Made by a program: the position numbers and the translations under genes. A stretch of DNA of 64,000 bases from Sediminibacillus dalangtanensis (GTDB lineage Bacteria; Bacillota; Bacilli; Bacillales; Amphibacillaceae): NCBI RefSeq assembly GCF_017792025.1, contig NZ_CP046956.1:2976001-3040000 (forward strand). Direction: 5' to 3'. Each line of letters opens with the position of its first letter. Position 1 is the first letter of the stretch. Shown here piece by piece: positions 8,236 to 17,492 of the stretch. Below the pieces are notes generated by a model. The model searched no databases. It saw only the letters and a program-made list of their open reading frames with translations, and had not been told where the DNA came from.

Positions 8236-8838
8236 ATGAATCCAGGCGGTGCGCTTTACACTACGTTAGAATGGATTACACGGTTTGCCTATATCAACCT
8301 GTTATGGATACTCTTCACGCTAACAGGTGGGGTCCTTTTTGGTTTTTTCCCGGCAACCATCGCCATGTTTGCCCTTGTACGCCAATGGCTCCTAGGTAAA
8401 AGCTCTTTGCCTGTGATGGGTACATTCTGGTCTTATTACAAAAAGGATTTTTGGAAATCCAATTTACTTGGCTTATTCGTCAGTATAATTGTGTTGTTGA
8501 TTTACATAGACATTCAGTATATTCAATTGACAGAACTGGAATGGACTTACGTTCCGCTATTTGCCTTTATGTTATTGTTTGTATTCTATTTGTTTTACTT
8601 ATTCCCTGTTTTCGTCCATTTCGATTTAAAAGTTTCGGGAATGCTGCGAAATGCATTTTTGATTATGTTAGTAAATCCGATTAGTACCTTTTTCATGGTT
8701 GTATGCCTGGTTTGTACCTTTGTCGTGATGCGGTACCTCCCCGCCTTGTTTTTCATCTTTGGCGGAAGTGTTTATGCCTTCATCACCATGTGGATGAGCA
8801 TGCATGCATTTCGCAAAATAGCCGCAAAATCACAGTAA
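8236..8838 (+). CDS. YesL-like membrane protein (DUF624)
   Basis: A 200-residue integral membrane protein of the DUF624/YesL family with about five hydrophobic segments (for example INLLWILFTLTGGVLFGFFPA and LGLFVSIIVLLIYIDIQYI). Members are often found beside carbohydrate ABC transporters in Firmicutes; the function is not established. The motif PATIAMFALVRQW near residues 38-50 is typical. The ATG at 8236 follows TGGAGG. It is divergent from xylA across the XylR operator, so co-regulation by xylose is plausible. No terminator hairpin was identified right after it. Confidence 0.8.
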   Translation: MNPGGALYTTLEWITRFAYINLLWILFTLTGGVLFGFFPATIAMFALVRQWLLGKSSLPVMGTFWSYYKKDFWKSNLLGLFVSIIVLLIYIDIQYIQLTELEWTYVPLFAFMLLFVFYLFYLFPVFVHFDLKVSGMLRNAFLIMLVNPISTFFMVVCLVCTFVVMRYLPALFFIFGGSVYAFITMWMSMHAFRKIAAKSQ

Positions 8839-8980
8839 CGTTGAGTACCTGACACGCCGTTTTTTTAAACCGGCCATGAAATATGCAAAGTGGTCGGAAG
8901 CAACATAATATAACTAACGACAGTTAAAGGATAAGGAAAGCAGGAATAACTTCTCTTAAGAGTAAGTGGTGGCAAACACA

Positions 8981-9031
8981 CTCCGGCAAGGTAATGCGCT
9001 TTCCGCGGGAAAGCGCATTACCTTGCCGGAG
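8981..9031. repeat. Perfect 24-bp inverted repeat with 3-bp loop (collapsed R3 element)
   Basis: Arms 8981-9004 and 9008-9031 are perfect reverse complements around GCG. The arm sequence (CTCCGGCAAGGTA ... GCGCTTTCC) corresponds to the ends of the R3 elements near 57.3 and 57.7 kb, so this looks like an R3 copy whose interior is lost, leaving fused ends. The rest of 8839-9100 shows no gene. Confidence 0.8.
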
Positions 9032-9104
9032 CACAGTGAAACACTTATCAACCAACAGAATATATGGAAGTCTAGCTAAAGAGTTGTCTACTAGACTATT
9101 TAAA

Positions 9105-9195
9105 AACAAAAACCGGACGAGTTCGAATATGTACCCTTTCGAATCATCGTTCGGTTTTCGCTTTGGTCACTATGCTTTTGTCCCGGCCTCTTTCC
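9105..9195 (-). repeat. Gene-end repeat R2, copy b
   Basis: Begins at the stop codon of the ABC permease gene. In gene sense: GGAAAGAGGCCGGGACAAAA, then GCATAGTGACCAAAGC, then a hairpin with stem 9113-9120/9147-9154 (CCGGACGA/TCGTTCGG, one G-T pair) extended by GTTCGAA/TTCGAAT-like pairs and a T run. Likely terminator of the permease unit. Confidence 0.8.
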
Positions 9196-10017
9196 TTACC
9201 CTTTTACTGCACTGGAAGATATCCCTTCGACAACCTTGTTGCTGAAAAAGATGAATGCCAGCAGAATTGGCAGAACGCTGATAATCAACGTAGCACCGAT
9301 CGCACCCCAATCGGTCATATACTGGCCGATGAAGTTCTGAATGCCGACCGTCAGTGTTTTATACTTATCTGAACTAATAAATGTATTCACAAACACAAAC
9401 TCGTTCCAATTGTAAATCATGTTGATAATGACCGTAGTCGACATAATCGGCGTTGTCATCGGCAGAATGATTTGAAAAAACAGCCGGTGAATCGAACTTC
9501 CATCAATAATTGCAGCTTCTTCGATTTCACGGGGTAAAGTGTAGTAAAAGCCCAGTAAAATCATCATCGTGATTGGCAGATTGTACGCCGTATAAGTAAT
9601 GACAATCGATAGCGGGTGATCAATCAAGTTGACATTAAGAAACATACTGAAAAGCGGAATTAGTGCAGAATGAATCGGAATCATCAAGCCGACCATAAAC
9701 AGACCTAAAACGAAACCGCTCAACTTCCAGTTCATTCTCGTAATCGCAAACGTGGCCATACTTGCAAGCAGTACCGTCAAAACGATAGCCAGGCCAGTAA
9801 TCCATACACTATTGAAAAAATAAACGCCGATTCCGCCTTCCCACACCTTTGCATAGTTTTCCCACTTTAATTCAGTCGGGAGTGCAAAAGGCGAACCGGA
9901 AAATATTTCTCTATTATCCTTCAATGAAAACAAGAAAAGCCAAATGATCGGGAAAATTTGAAACAATGCAACCAATCCAAGGCAAATGTAAAGAATGGTG
10001 TAGCCAATGCGGTTCAT
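9196..10017 (-). CDS. Sugar ABC transporter permease, MalG type
   Basis: Second membrane subunit of the xylose-regulon ABC importer, 273 residues with about six membrane segments. The EAA loop that docks to the ATPase is visible as EEAAIIDGSSIHRLFFQIILP near residues 172-192. The start ATG at 10017 follows AGGAGGAACAACCG. It lies 21 bp after the MalF-type permease gene. No ATPase gene is in the window, so a shared ATPase (MsmX-like) encoded elsewhere is likely. The R2 element at its 3' end is its probable terminator. Confidence 0.92.
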   Translation of the reverse strand: MNRIGYTILYICLGLVALFQIFPIIWLFLFSLKDNREIFSGSPFALPTELKWENYAKVWEGGIGVYFFNSVWITGLAIVLTVLLASMATFAITRMNWKLSGFVLGLFMVGLMIPIHSALIPLFSMFLNVNLIDHPLSIVITYTAYNLPITMMILLGFYYTLPREIEEAAIIDGSSIHRLFFQIILPMTTPIMSTTVIINMIYNWNEFVFVNTFISSDKYKTLTVGIQNFIGQYMTDWGAIGATLIISVLPILLAFIFFSNKVVEGISSSAVKG

Positions 10018-10038
10018 CGGTTGTTCCTCCTTTTATTC

Positions 10039-10926
10039 CTAATATTGTAGTTCGTCGTCGGAAGCAGTCAGCTTACGAATAATGACTGTGACAATAAGCG
10101 TGATGACCAGCAGCAGGAATCCAATAGCACTTCCATAGCCAAAGTCGTTGGTGGAGAAGGCCAGTTTGTACATGTAGGATGCCATGACTTCACTTGCCCC
10201 ATTCGGCCCCCCTCCAGTCATAACGTAAATAAGATCAAAATACTTCAATGAACCTACAATTGCCAGTACGATGGTCACTTTAATGACCCCCATGATCAGC
10301 GGCAGCTTGATTTTATACGCAATTTGCAGCGGAGTAGCTCCGTCGATTTTAGCTGCCTCAATTAACGACTCCGGAATATTTTTTAAAGCAGCATAATAAA
10401 TCAAAATGTAGAAGCCTGCGTACTGCCAAAGAATCGGGATGAAAATGGCGTAGAGAACGATCGATGGTTCGGCAAGCCATGCAGGAGGGCTTTCCACTCC
10501 AAGTTTCATCAAGATGCTGTTCAAAATTCCATTATTCGGGTTGTAGACCTTGATCCACAGTTGAGCAATCGCCACAGAAGATAGCAGCATCGGTATCAGA
10601 TAAATTTTCCGCAAAAAGTCCGCCCCTTTGATTTTCGAGGCGAGAATTAGCGAAATGGCTAAATAAATAACGAGACTAAGGGTAGAAAACAACGCTAACA
10701 GGAAAGAATGATAAGCACTCTCCCAAAACTTTGGATCTTGCAGACCATTTATGTAGTTTTCCAGTCCAATAAATTCCATGTTTCCGATTCCGTTCCAATC
10801 CATCAGCCCGTAGTAACCTGTAAGGATCAACGGAATAAATATCAATATTGCGATTAACAAAAGCGCCGGCAATACATAGAGCGCGATCATCAACTTGTTA
10901 GACATCACTTTGTTCATAACATTCAA
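10039..10926 (-). CDS. Sugar ABC transporter permease, MalF type
   Basis: First membrane subunit of the ABC importer, 295 residues with about six membrane helices. The EAA loop is EAAKIDGATPLQIAYKIKLP near residues 192-211. The start at ATG 10926 has AGGGG 4 bp upstream; an ATG three codons later (MNKVMSNK) is an alternative. It is the first gene of a two-permease unit read from the promoter/XylR operator at 11184-11225, separate from the binding protein gene, which ends in its own terminator. Confidence 0.92.
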   Translation of the reverse strand: MNVMNKVMSNKLMIALYVLPALLLIAILIFIPLILTGYYGLMDWNGIGNMEFIGLENYINGLQDPKFWESAYHSFLLALFSTLSLVIYLAISLILASKIKGADFLRKIYLIPMLLSSVAIAQLWIKVYNPNNGILNSILMKLGVESPPAWLAEPSIVLYAIFIPILWQYAGFYILIYYAALKNIPESLIEAAKIDGATPLQIAYKIKLPLIMGVIKVTIVLAIVGSLKYFDLIYVMTGGGPNGASEVMASYMYKLAFSTNDFGYGSAIGFLLLVITLIVTVIIRKLTASDDELQY

Positions 10927-11046
10927 CCCCTACTTTTTATTAGATAGAAAGGAAACATGCCACAGCAGTAAAAAAACTATCCCACTCATTTTTGCAGTTA
11001 TGTAATCCATAAGGGATGAGCAGCAAACTTCTCTCCATCCTCTAAT

Positions 11047-11060
11047 TGTAACTGCTTTCA
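11047..11060. promoter_or_regulatory. cre-like site upstream of the permease genes
   Basis: TGTAACTGCTTTCA, identical to the 14-mer in the xylA leader. It lies in the long 5' leader, 121 bp before the permease start. Confidence 0.5.
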
Positions 11061-11110
11061 TAAAACGTCAAGAAAAGTTCCCTGCACGGATAAGAATCAA
11101 CACACTACCT

Positions 11111-11124
11111 TGTAATCGCTTACT
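11111..11124. promoter_or_regulatory. Second cre-like site upstream of the permease genes
   Basis: TGTAATCGCTTACT matches the cre core except for T in place of the final A. It lies about 60 bp downstream of the predicted -10 box. Confidence 0.5.
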
Positions 11125-11183
11125 TTTTCGCTCTTTGACTTGAGGGCTTACCCACTGTGAAGCTTATTACAGGTTTCCATTTT

Positions 11184-11225
11184 AGAATAGCAAACTATCG
11201 TCCGTTTGTCTAGTGGATGAACAAA
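11184..11225 (-). promoter_or_regulatory. Permease promoter with overlapping XylR operator
   Basis: On the minus strand: -35 TAGACA (11212-11207), 17-bp spacer, -10 TATTCT (11189-11184). The -35 lies inside the operator at 11205-11225 (TTTGTCTAGT - G - GATGAACAAA). The geometry is the same as at xylA and at the binding-protein gene. The leader from 11184 to the permease start at 10926 is unusually long and carries two cre-like sites. Confidence 0.78.
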
Positions 11226-11255
11226 GTTAAATCTACTTATTCATACTGATCATTT

Positions 11256-11286
11256 ATAGAAAAAGCCCCTCCGTAATGGAGAGGCC
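11256..11286 (-). terminator. Terminator of the binding-protein gene
   Basis: On the minus strand GCCTCTCC pairs with GGAGGGGC (one G-T pair) around ATTAC, followed by TTTTTC. It starts 12 bp after the stop codon and separates the binding protein gene from the permease unit. Confidence 0.8.
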
Positions 11287-11297
11287 ATATCTCTTGC

Positions 11298-12599
11298 TTA
11301 TTCCTCATTGGCAAGTGCTTCTTCATGCTTCTTGGCAAATTCTTCCGGAGTCACCTCACCTCCAAATAGTGACTGGATCATATCAAGATGAACTTCAGCA
11401 ACATCAGGACTCATTTGCACATCTGCAAACAAGGTGATGTTCGACGCATTATTCAACTCATCCAATACATCCAAGTACATATCCGGCAGGTCCACTTCGT
11501 CAGGGTTCACTTTCGTGGCCGGAATAACGCCAGCCTGGGTAACGGATTTCTCTCCCCAGTTTTCTGCAAAGTATTTCACAAATTCCATGGATTCTTCTTT
11601 TACATCAGAGTCTTCGGCAACGAACAAACCAACACCAGGTCCTCCAACAAAACTGTTCATGTCGCCTTGTCCTTCAACCGTCGGGAAGTTAAAGAATCCG
11701 ACAGAATCCCGGAATTCCTGTGGTACATCTTCATTGGTGGTATAATTCGGCAAATCCCAAGTTGCTATTAAATACATAGCAGCCTGTTCGTTCATAAACA
11801 TGCTCTTCGCTTCTTCATCAGCAAGGCCGTTGAAACCATTGATAAAGGTATCATTATCAACAAGTTCTTGTACTTTAGCGGCTGCATCAACCAATGCAGG
11901 GTCTTCAAAACTGCCTGAACGGTCGATCGCTTTGTTTAAAACATCTGCACCGCCGATTCTGTCAGCAAGGTACATGTACCATAGCGAACCTGTCCACCTG
12001 TCTTTGTTGCCCAATGCAACTGGAGCAACTCCATTGTCTACCAACGTATCGACGACATTTTGGAACTCTTCGTATGTTTTAGGTGCCTCTAAGCCGTACT
12101 CCTCGAAAATTGCTTTGTTATAGAAAACGGTTGCAATATTAAGCTCCAGCGGAAGACCATACGTACTGCCATCTACTTGGTAAGCTTCCGTCGTACCTGA
12201 AACAAATTCATCCTTCAATCCATCATTCAGGACATCATCAAGCGGAGCGAACATCTCTCCTTCTACATATGGTTCTAAGTATCCTGCAGGCCATGTCATC
12301 CCGACATCCGGCAGTTCTCCGGAAGAAGACAACACTTTGATTTTATCTTTATACTGTTCATTACTTAATACTTCCAAGTCTACGGTGACATCTGGATGCT
12401 CTTCTTCAAAGTCGGCAATGATTTCGTTTACAATTTCGTAGTGATCCTTTGAGCTGCCTTCCGGCCATAAATGCATGAATTCAATCGTCTTTTCGCCAGA
12501 ATCACCACTTGCTGAGTCTCCAGAACCTGAACAGCCAGCCATCAACAACACCGAAGCAAAAGCAGCAGACAACAATGAAATCGCTTTCTTTTTTACCAT
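11298..12599 (-). CDS. Extracellular sugar-binding lipoprotein of the xylose-regulon ABC transporter
   Basis: Family 1 solute-binding protein of 433 residues. The signal peptide MVKKKAISLLSAAFASVLLMAGCSG ends in lipobox LMAGC; a Ser/Gly/Asp linker follows. Typical segments include EFMHLWPEGSS, MTWPAGYLEPYV and MYLIATWDLPNY. The ATG at 12599 follows AGAGGGGG. It is transcribed from a promoter overlapping a XylR operator and lies divergent from xylR, so it probably binds xylose or xylo-oligosaccharides; the neighbouring beta-xylosidase favours oligosaccharides. It is a single-gene unit with its own terminator, which would allow more binding protein than permease to be made. Confidence 0.9.
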   Translation of the reverse strand: MVKKKAISLLSAAFASVLLMAGCSGSGDSASGDSGEKTIEFMHLWPEGSSKDHYEIVNEIIADFEEEHPDVTVDLEVLSNEQYKDKIKVLSSSGELPDVGMTWPAGYLEPYVEGEMFAPLDDVLNDGLKDEFVSGTTEAYQVDGSTYGLPLELNIATVFYNKAIFEEYGLEAPKTYEEFQNVVDTLVDNGVAPVALGNKDRWTGSLWYMYLADRIGGADVLNKAIDRSGSFEDPALVDAAAKVQELVDNDTFINGFNGLADEEAKSMFMNEQAAMYLIATWDLPNYTTNEDVPQEFRDSVGFFNFPTVEGQGDMNSFVGGPGVGLFVAEDSDVKEESMEFVKYFAENWGEKSVTQAGVIPATKVNPDEVDLPDMYLDVLDELNNASNITLFADVQMSPDVAEVHLDMIQSLFGGEVTPEEFAKKHEEALANEE

Positions 12600-12642
12600 T
12601 GGTAAACCCCCTCTTTTCTGAATAATAGCAACTTCTGTACTT

Positions 12643-12684
12643 AATATACCAAAACAAACCTTGTTTGTCTACTGAATAAACAAA
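12643..12684 (-). promoter_or_regulatory. Binding-protein promoter with XylR operator, shared with xylR
   Basis: On the minus strand: -35 TAGACA (12671-12666), 17-bp spacer, -10 TATATT (12648-12643). The -35 lies inside the operator at 12664-12684 (TTTGTCTACT - G - AATAAACAAA). The site is 60 bp upstream of the divergent xylR start, so XylR probably also controls its own gene. Confidence 0.8.
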
Positions 12685-12744
12685 GTTTATTTTTATTCCT
12701 TGAATGTGGTAAACTTAGAAGAAAAGGAAGAATGAGATGATGAA

Positions 12745-13935
12745 ATGAAAATGACGATGAATCAGACGTGGAATCAGCATGTAGTAAAAAAAGGGAATAA
12801 GTCTCTTGTACTTGAAACAATCAAAGATCATTCACCAGTTTCCCGGGCTGAAACAGCCAACCTCACTGGCCTTAATAAAGGGACCGTATCATCGCTGGTG
12901 AGTGAATTGTTGGAAGAGCAATTGATATCAGAATCGGGGCCAGGCGTTTCAAGCGGCGGCAGGAGACCTGTCATGCTGCTCTTTAACCAGCTTGCAGGTT
13001 ATTCCATCGGTATTGATATCGGTGTCAATTACCTTCTTGGTGTACTAACCGATTTACAAGGAAACATTTGTAATGAAAAACGTGAATCGTACACGGACTT
13101 AACGTATGAAGAAATTAAAGTGAAGCTATTTGATATCATTGATCACTTGATCGATGCTGCTCCGCCAAGTCCGTATGGGATCGTTGGAATTGGGGTAGGT
13201 GTTCCAGGAACAGTAAGCAATACCGGAGAAATCCTGCTAGCTCCTAACCTGGAGTGGAAAAATATCCACCTGCAGGCCGTCCTGGAAAGAAAGTATCAGG
13301 TACCGGTCGTTATAGAAAATGAAGCGAATGCCGGTGCCTATGGTGAGAAGAGATTCGGGGCAGGAAAAGATCTAGAGGATATTATTTACGTCAGTGCAGG
13401 AATCGGTATTGGTGTCGGGTTAATCCTGAATGGATCGCTCTATAAAGGCAATAATGGTTTTTCTGGAGAACTTGGGCATATGACGATAGAAGTCGACGGA
13501 AAAAAGTGCCGTTGCGGAAACAAGGGCTGTTGGGAGCTTTATGCTGCAGAACAGGCATTATTAAGTAATGCTGCTAAACTTCCTGATGCTCCAGAACAGC
13601 CAACGCTCGAGAACCTTTCCGAACTGGCCGATGACGGCGATGAACAGGTCATCCGGCTGTTTGAACAAGTCGGTGATTACTTGGGCGTCGGATTAAACAA
13701 TATCATCAATATTTTCAATCCGCAGCAGGTGATTATCGGAAATCGAATGGCTTCTGCTAAAAAGTGGCTGCGCGATCCGCTGATCAGCAGGATGGTAAAC
13801 CAAACTTTATGGTTTCAGCAAAAAGACCTACAGATTCAATTCTCGGAGTTATCCACTCATTCTACGGCACTTGGAGTGGCAGCTTTTTCAGTCGAAAACT
13901 TTTTCAAGGGTGATTTACAAAGTCAGGGTGTTTAA
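12745..13935 (+). CDS. xylR: Xylose-responsive repressor XylR (ROK family)
   Basis: Transcriptional repressor released by xylose. The N-terminal winged helix-turn-helix has SRAETANLTGLNKGTVSSLV near residues 31-50. The sugar-kinase-like ROK domain follows, with GIDIGVNYLLGVLTD, the signature GIGIGVGLILNGSLYKG, the Glu/His motif GELGHM and the zinc-type cluster CRCGNKGCWE near residues 252-261. Length of 396 residues is normal for XylR. Start ATG 12745 is the upstream choice; an ATG two codons later is also possible and the AAGGAAG site is rather distant. It sits beside a XylR-type operator and within a regulon of matching operators at 8109, 11205, 12664 and 19871. Confidence 0.93.
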   Translation: MKMTMNQTWNQHVVKKGNKSLVLETIKDHSPVSRAETANLTGLNKGTVSSLVSELLEEQLISESGPGVSSGGRRPVMLLFNQLAGYSIGIDIGVNYLLGVLTDLQGNICNEKRESYTDLTYEEIKVKLFDIIDHLIDAAPPSPYGIVGIGVGVPGTVSNTGEILLAPNLEWKNIHLQAVLERKYQVPVVIENEANAGAYGEKRFGAGKDLEDIIYVSAGIGIGVGLILNGSLYKGNNGFSGELGHMTIEVDGKKCRCGNKGCWELYAAEQALLSNAAKLPDAPEQPTLENLSELADDGDEQVIRLFEQVGDYLGVGLNNIINIFNPQQVIIGNRMASAKKWLRDPLISRMVNQTLWFQQKDLQIQFSELSTHSTALGVAAFSVENFFKGDLQSQGV

Positions 13936-13944
13936 GTCTATTTA

Positions 13945-13987
13945 AAAAAGCAGTTCAGCGAATGTTTGTCGTTGAACTGCTTTTTTT
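13945..13987 (+). terminator. Terminator of xylR
   Basis: GCAGTTCA (13950-13957) pairs with TGAACTGC (13973-13980) and is followed by eight T; an A run precedes it, so it could also work on the other strand. The stretch from 13988 to 14200 shows no recognisable feature. Confidence 0.85.
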
Positions 13988-14200
13988 GTCTGTTTCCCTG
14001 TGCCAGTTGTGGAATCAATGATCATCCTATGTTCGTATCGATTTTCCCTCTTTAAGTTAGTTCTATAACCATGCTTGGCAGAATACAGGACACAGACTTC
14101 AAGCGTAGCGTAGTGTTTTTCCGTTGTGATTCAACGGCATGTGAAAGTTGTGGCTTGGTTTAAATAACCCGCAGCGATAGAATAAATGACGAAAATAGCC

Positions 14201-15376
14201 TTAGCCAAACTGTTCTACTTTCACCCATCTCCTGCTTTCCGCAGACTGCTCCACCGCTTGCAGGACTGCCTGATTCCTTACCCCGTCGAGAAAGCTGGGA
14301 TACGGCTGCGACTGCTTCGTTATTCCTTGCAGAAATTCATATAAAAGATGGATAAACGTATGCTCATATCCGATAATATGTCCAGGCGGCCAATACGCCC
14401 CGACGTACGGATGCTCCTCCTCTGTACAGTTGATGGTCCGGAACCCTTGCAGACCCGGTTCATCGTCCACCAAATAAACGTCCAAAAGGTTCATGTTTTC
14501 CATATCCCAGCGAATCGAACCTTTTTCCCCGTTTAGTTCAAATTTATTTTTATTTCGATTACCGCCGGCGAACCGTGTCGCTTCAAAAGTACCGAGAGCA
14601 CCGTTGGAAAACTTCGCCAGGAAAGCAACGGCATCATCCACGGTCACTTCTCCATATTGATCTTTTTCCGATTCCGCCTTCAGTCCCCCTGCCATTTCTC
14701 CAAGAGGCCTTTTTTTCACAAAAGTCTCCATGGTCCCGACCAATTCCATTATTTCACCAACCAAAAAGCGGGCAAGGTCAATACTATGGGCGCCGATGTC
14801 CCCAAGTGCCCCTGAACCGGATACTTCCTTCTTCAGCCGCCATACAAGTGGAAAAGACGGATCCATAATAAAATCTTGCAAATAATCAGCCCGAAAATGA
14901 TAAATCCTGCCTAACCTGTCATCTTCAATTAACCGCTTCGCATACTGGACAGCCGGAGCGAAACGGTAATTATGGCAGACCATATGAATGACCTTGTTTT
15001 TTTGAACCGCCCGATACATCGCTTTCGCTTCCTCCAACGTAAGAGCCAGCGGTTTTTCCGTGATGATATGTTTACCTGCCTCTGCTGCTGCTATGGCCAT
15101 TTCGGCATGGGTATGATTAGGGGTGACGATGTCAATAACATCGATATCTTCCCTTTCGATCAATCTTCTCCAGTCCGTTTCGGTCGATTCCCAGCCCATT
15201 GTTTCTGCGGCTTTGTTTACTTCCGCTTCATTTCTGCCAGCCAGCGCCTTCAGCACCGGTTTCACTTCGGAATCAAAGAAGAAGGGAATATCCCGGTAAG
15301 CGTGGCTGTGTGCTTTTCCCATAAACTGATAACCAATCATCCCGATATTGATCTCCTGTTTTGCTATGCCCACCAC
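14201..15376 (-). CDS. Gfo/Idh/MocA-family oxidoreductase (A)
   Basis: NAD(P)-dependent sugar dehydrogenase fold, 391 residues. The N-terminal Rossmann segment INIGMIGYQFMGKAHSHAY (near residues 9-27) and the EKP motif (IITEKPLALTLEEA near residue 93) are clear; the catalytic-region motif SGALGDIGAHSIDLARFLVG lies near residue 186. The substrate is unknown. The start is uncertain: GTG 15376 overlaps the upstream TIM-barrel gene by 13 bp. It is the last gene of a four-gene set (ThuA-like, Gfo/Idh, TIM-barrel, Gfo/Idh), which suggests successive oxidation and rearrangement of one sugar or glycoside. Confidence 0.88.
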   Translation of the reverse strand: MVGIAKQEINIGMIGYQFMGKAHSHAYRDIPFFFDSEVKPVLKALAGRNEAEVNKAAETMGWESTETDWRRLIEREDIDVIDIVTPNHTHAEMAIAAAEAGKHIITEKPLALTLEEAKAMYRAVQKNKVIHMVCHNYRFAPAVQYAKRLIEDDRLGRIYHFRADYLQDFIMDPSFPLVWRLKKEVSGSGALGDIGAHSIDLARFLVGEIMELVGTMETFVKKRPLGEMAGGLKAESEKDQYGEVTVDDAVAFLAKFSNGALGTFEATRFAGGNRNKNKFELNGEKGSIRWDMENMNLLDVYLVDDEPGLQGFRTINCTEEEHPYVGAYWPPGHIIGYEHTFIHLLYEFLQGITKQSQPYPSFLDGVRNQAVLQAVEQSAESRRWVKVEQFG

Positions 15377-16332
15377 ATCTCACCTGCTTTCTCCTTGATC
15401 AAGGCCCGCTGCAATAAGTCCACTGCTTTATGGAAGCCTTCCTCCACGGGCATCAAGCTGTCTTCTTGTTCAATGCTGACAGCTCCTGAATATCCGGCAA
15501 GTTGCAGTTCACTGATGATTTCCTTCCAATACTGTTCTCCGTGGCCGTAACCAATCGTCCGAAAAATCCATGACCTGTTTATTTCATCGCTGTACGGCTT
15601 GGTGTCCAACACCCCATTTGTCGCCGTGTTTGTTTTATCAACTGCCGTATCTTTGGCATGAAAATGGTAGATGGCATCATGACGGCCCAGTTCTCGAATG
15701 CTTGCAACAGGATCCATCCCCTGCCAAAACAAATGACTTGGATCGACATTCACTCCAATGTTATCACCGCATGCTTTCCGCAAACGCAATGCTGTTTCAT
15801 TGTTGTAAACGACAAAGCCAGGGTGTGGTTCGATTGCGACTTTTACACCGTGTTCCTGAAGAAATATACTTTGCTCCTTCCAGTAAGGAATGACCTTTTC
15901 TTCCCATTGCCACTTCAAAACAAGGGCATGATCTTCCGGCCAGGGACAGGTAACCCAAACAGGCGAACGGGAATGCGCTGATTCACCAGGGCATCCGGAA
16001 AAAGTGACTACTGTATCCACACCTAATTTAGCTGCCAATTGAACGGTGTCCCTGAATTGCTGGTGATGGGATTCCGCTATTTCCTTATCAGGATGCAGCG
16101 GGTTGCCGTGACAGCTCAACGCACTAATGGTAAGTCCCCTGCTCTCAATGGTCTGTTTGAATCGGTCTAACTTATCTGCATCCCCCAACAGTTCAGCAGG
16201 TTGACAATGCGTATTGCCCGGATAACCGCCAGTACCTATTTCTACCGCTTGCAACCCCGCTTCCACTATTTTATCAAGCGCAGCTTCCAATGGTCGGTCG
16301 CCAAATAATACAGCAAATACACCCAGTTTCAT
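15364..16332 (-). CDS. Sugar phosphate isomerase/epimerase-like TIM-barrel protein
   Basis: A 322-residue AP-endonuclease-2/xylose-isomerase-like TIM barrel. It begins [22 protein letters not shown]; further segments are LSCHGNPLHPD, VAIEPHPGFVVYN, NIGVNVDPSHLFWQGMDP and IYHFHAKDT, which supply the usual Glu/Asp/His metal ligands. Family members isomerise or epimerise sugars or act on 3-keto-glycosides. The ATG at 16332 overlaps the stop of the preceding Gfo/Idh gene by 4 bp (ATGA), showing translational coupling. The exact substrate cannot be assigned. Confidence 0.85.
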   Translation of the reverse strand: MKLGVFAVLFGDRPLEAALDKIVEAGLQAVEIGTGGYPGNTHCQPAELLGDADKLDRFKQTIESRGLTISALSCHGNPLHPDKEIAESHHQQFRDTVQLAAKLGVDTVVTFSGCPGESAHSRSPVWVTCPWPEDHALVLKWQWEEKVIPYWKEQSIFLQEHGVKVAIEPHPGFVVYNNETALRLRKACGDNIGVNVDPSHLFWQGMDPVASIRELGRHDAIYHFHAKDTAVDKTNTATNGVLDTKPYSDEINRSWIFRTIGYGHGEQYWKEIISELQLAGYSGAVSIEQEDSLMPVEEGFHKAVDLLQRALIKEKAGEMWWA

Positions 16333-17477
16333 TCTCCACTCTCCTCCGTTGATTTGGTTGACATCACTGCTTCAAAATTTTGTTGTGAGACGCCTGTAGG
16401 TAGTATATCCGGCTGGTTACAGCTGCTGGAAATGGGAACATGCTTTCCTTGTTCCGATGACTCGAGAAAACCATGCATGACCTCTAAAATGTGATAAGCC
16501 ATTTTGCCATTTACTCGTGACTCCCTTCCTGTCAGAATGGAATGTGCCATTTCTGCCACACCGATCCCTCTGCTATTTTCCGTAAACCCATGGCTCAACG
16601 GAACTTCTGTCCACTGCTTATCATCATGTCTTCTGAGATACACGGGGCCTCCAAATGTATTTGGATCCGGAACGACCATGCTGCCTTCTGTACCATATAT
16701 TTCGATATGCGGCAGCTGATGATGCCAAGTATCGAAACTGGTAATGATCGATGCGACAGCTCCGTTGGAAAAGTCCATGACACCATTTATCTGGGTCGGA
16801 GTGGTTACCTGGATTTTTTCCCCGTATTTTGGTTCACTGGTTATGGTTCGCTCCGGAAAAGTGATGCTGGCCGATCCAGTCACCCGTTTCACCGGGCCCA
16901 ACAAAAACGTTAAAGCAGTCAGGTAATAAGGACCCATATCAAACATCGGGCCGCCGCCTTCCTGATAGTAAAAGGCGGGATCCGGATGCCAACGCTCATG
17001 TCCAGGCACCATCATGAAGGCAACAGCTGAAACAGGTTTCCCAATCCAACCATCCTCCAGTAATTTTCGGGAAGTCTGTAGCCCGCCACCTAAAAAAGTA
17101 TCGGGAGCATTGCCCACATACAGTCCTTTTTTACTGGCTGTTTCCAGAACAAGCCGCCCGTCATCCTTGCTGACAGCAAGCGGTTTTTCTCCGTATACGT
17201 GCTTGCCTGCCTGCAATGCCTTTTGCGCCACCTCTGCATGGACGGCCGGAATCGTCAGATTGATCACCATGTCTATAGCAGGATCTGCCAAGAGCTCTTC
17301 TGGTGTATAGGCATGAGGAATATGATACTCCTCTGCTTTTGCCTGCGCCCGCTCGATATCCAGGTCTGCGCAAGCAACGACTTCCAATACCTCGAATTTT
17401 TTCAAGTTTTCAAAGTAAATACTGCTGATGTTACCGCAACCTATTATGCCTGCCAACAATTTTCCCAACCCAATCAT
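16329..17477 (-). CDS. Gfo/Idh/MocA-family oxidoreductase (B)
   Basis: A 382-residue NAD(P)-dependent dehydrogenase. Rossmann motif [17 protein letters not shown] near residue 9; EKP motif [15 protein letters not shown] near residue 96; [21 protein letters not shown] near residue 175 corresponds to the catalytic helix. The stop overlaps the TIM-barrel start by 4 bp; 15 bp separate it from the ThuA-like gene upstream. It is distinct in sequence from oxidoreductase A, so the two probably act on different intermediates. Confidence 0.88.
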   Translation of the reverse strand: MIGLGKLLAGIIGCGNISSIYFENLKKFEVLEVVACADLDIERAQAKAEEYHIPHAYTPEELLADPAIDMVINLTIPAVHAEVAQKALQAGKHVYGEKPLAVSKDDGRLVLETASKKGLYVGNAPDTFLGGGLQTSRKLLEDGWIGKPVSAVAFMMVPGHERWHPDPAFYYQEGGGPMFDMGPYYLTALTFLLGPVKRVTGSASITFPERTITSEPKYGEKIQVTTPTQINGVMDFSNGAVASIITSFDTWHHQLPHIEIYGTEGSMVVPDPNTFGGPVYLRRHDDKQWTEVPLSHGFTENSRGIGVAEMAHSILTGRESRVNGKMAYHILEVMHGFLESSEQGKHVPISSSCNQPDILPTGVSQQNFEAVMSTKSTEESGE

Positions 17478-17492
17478 CTTCCCTTCCTGCTA

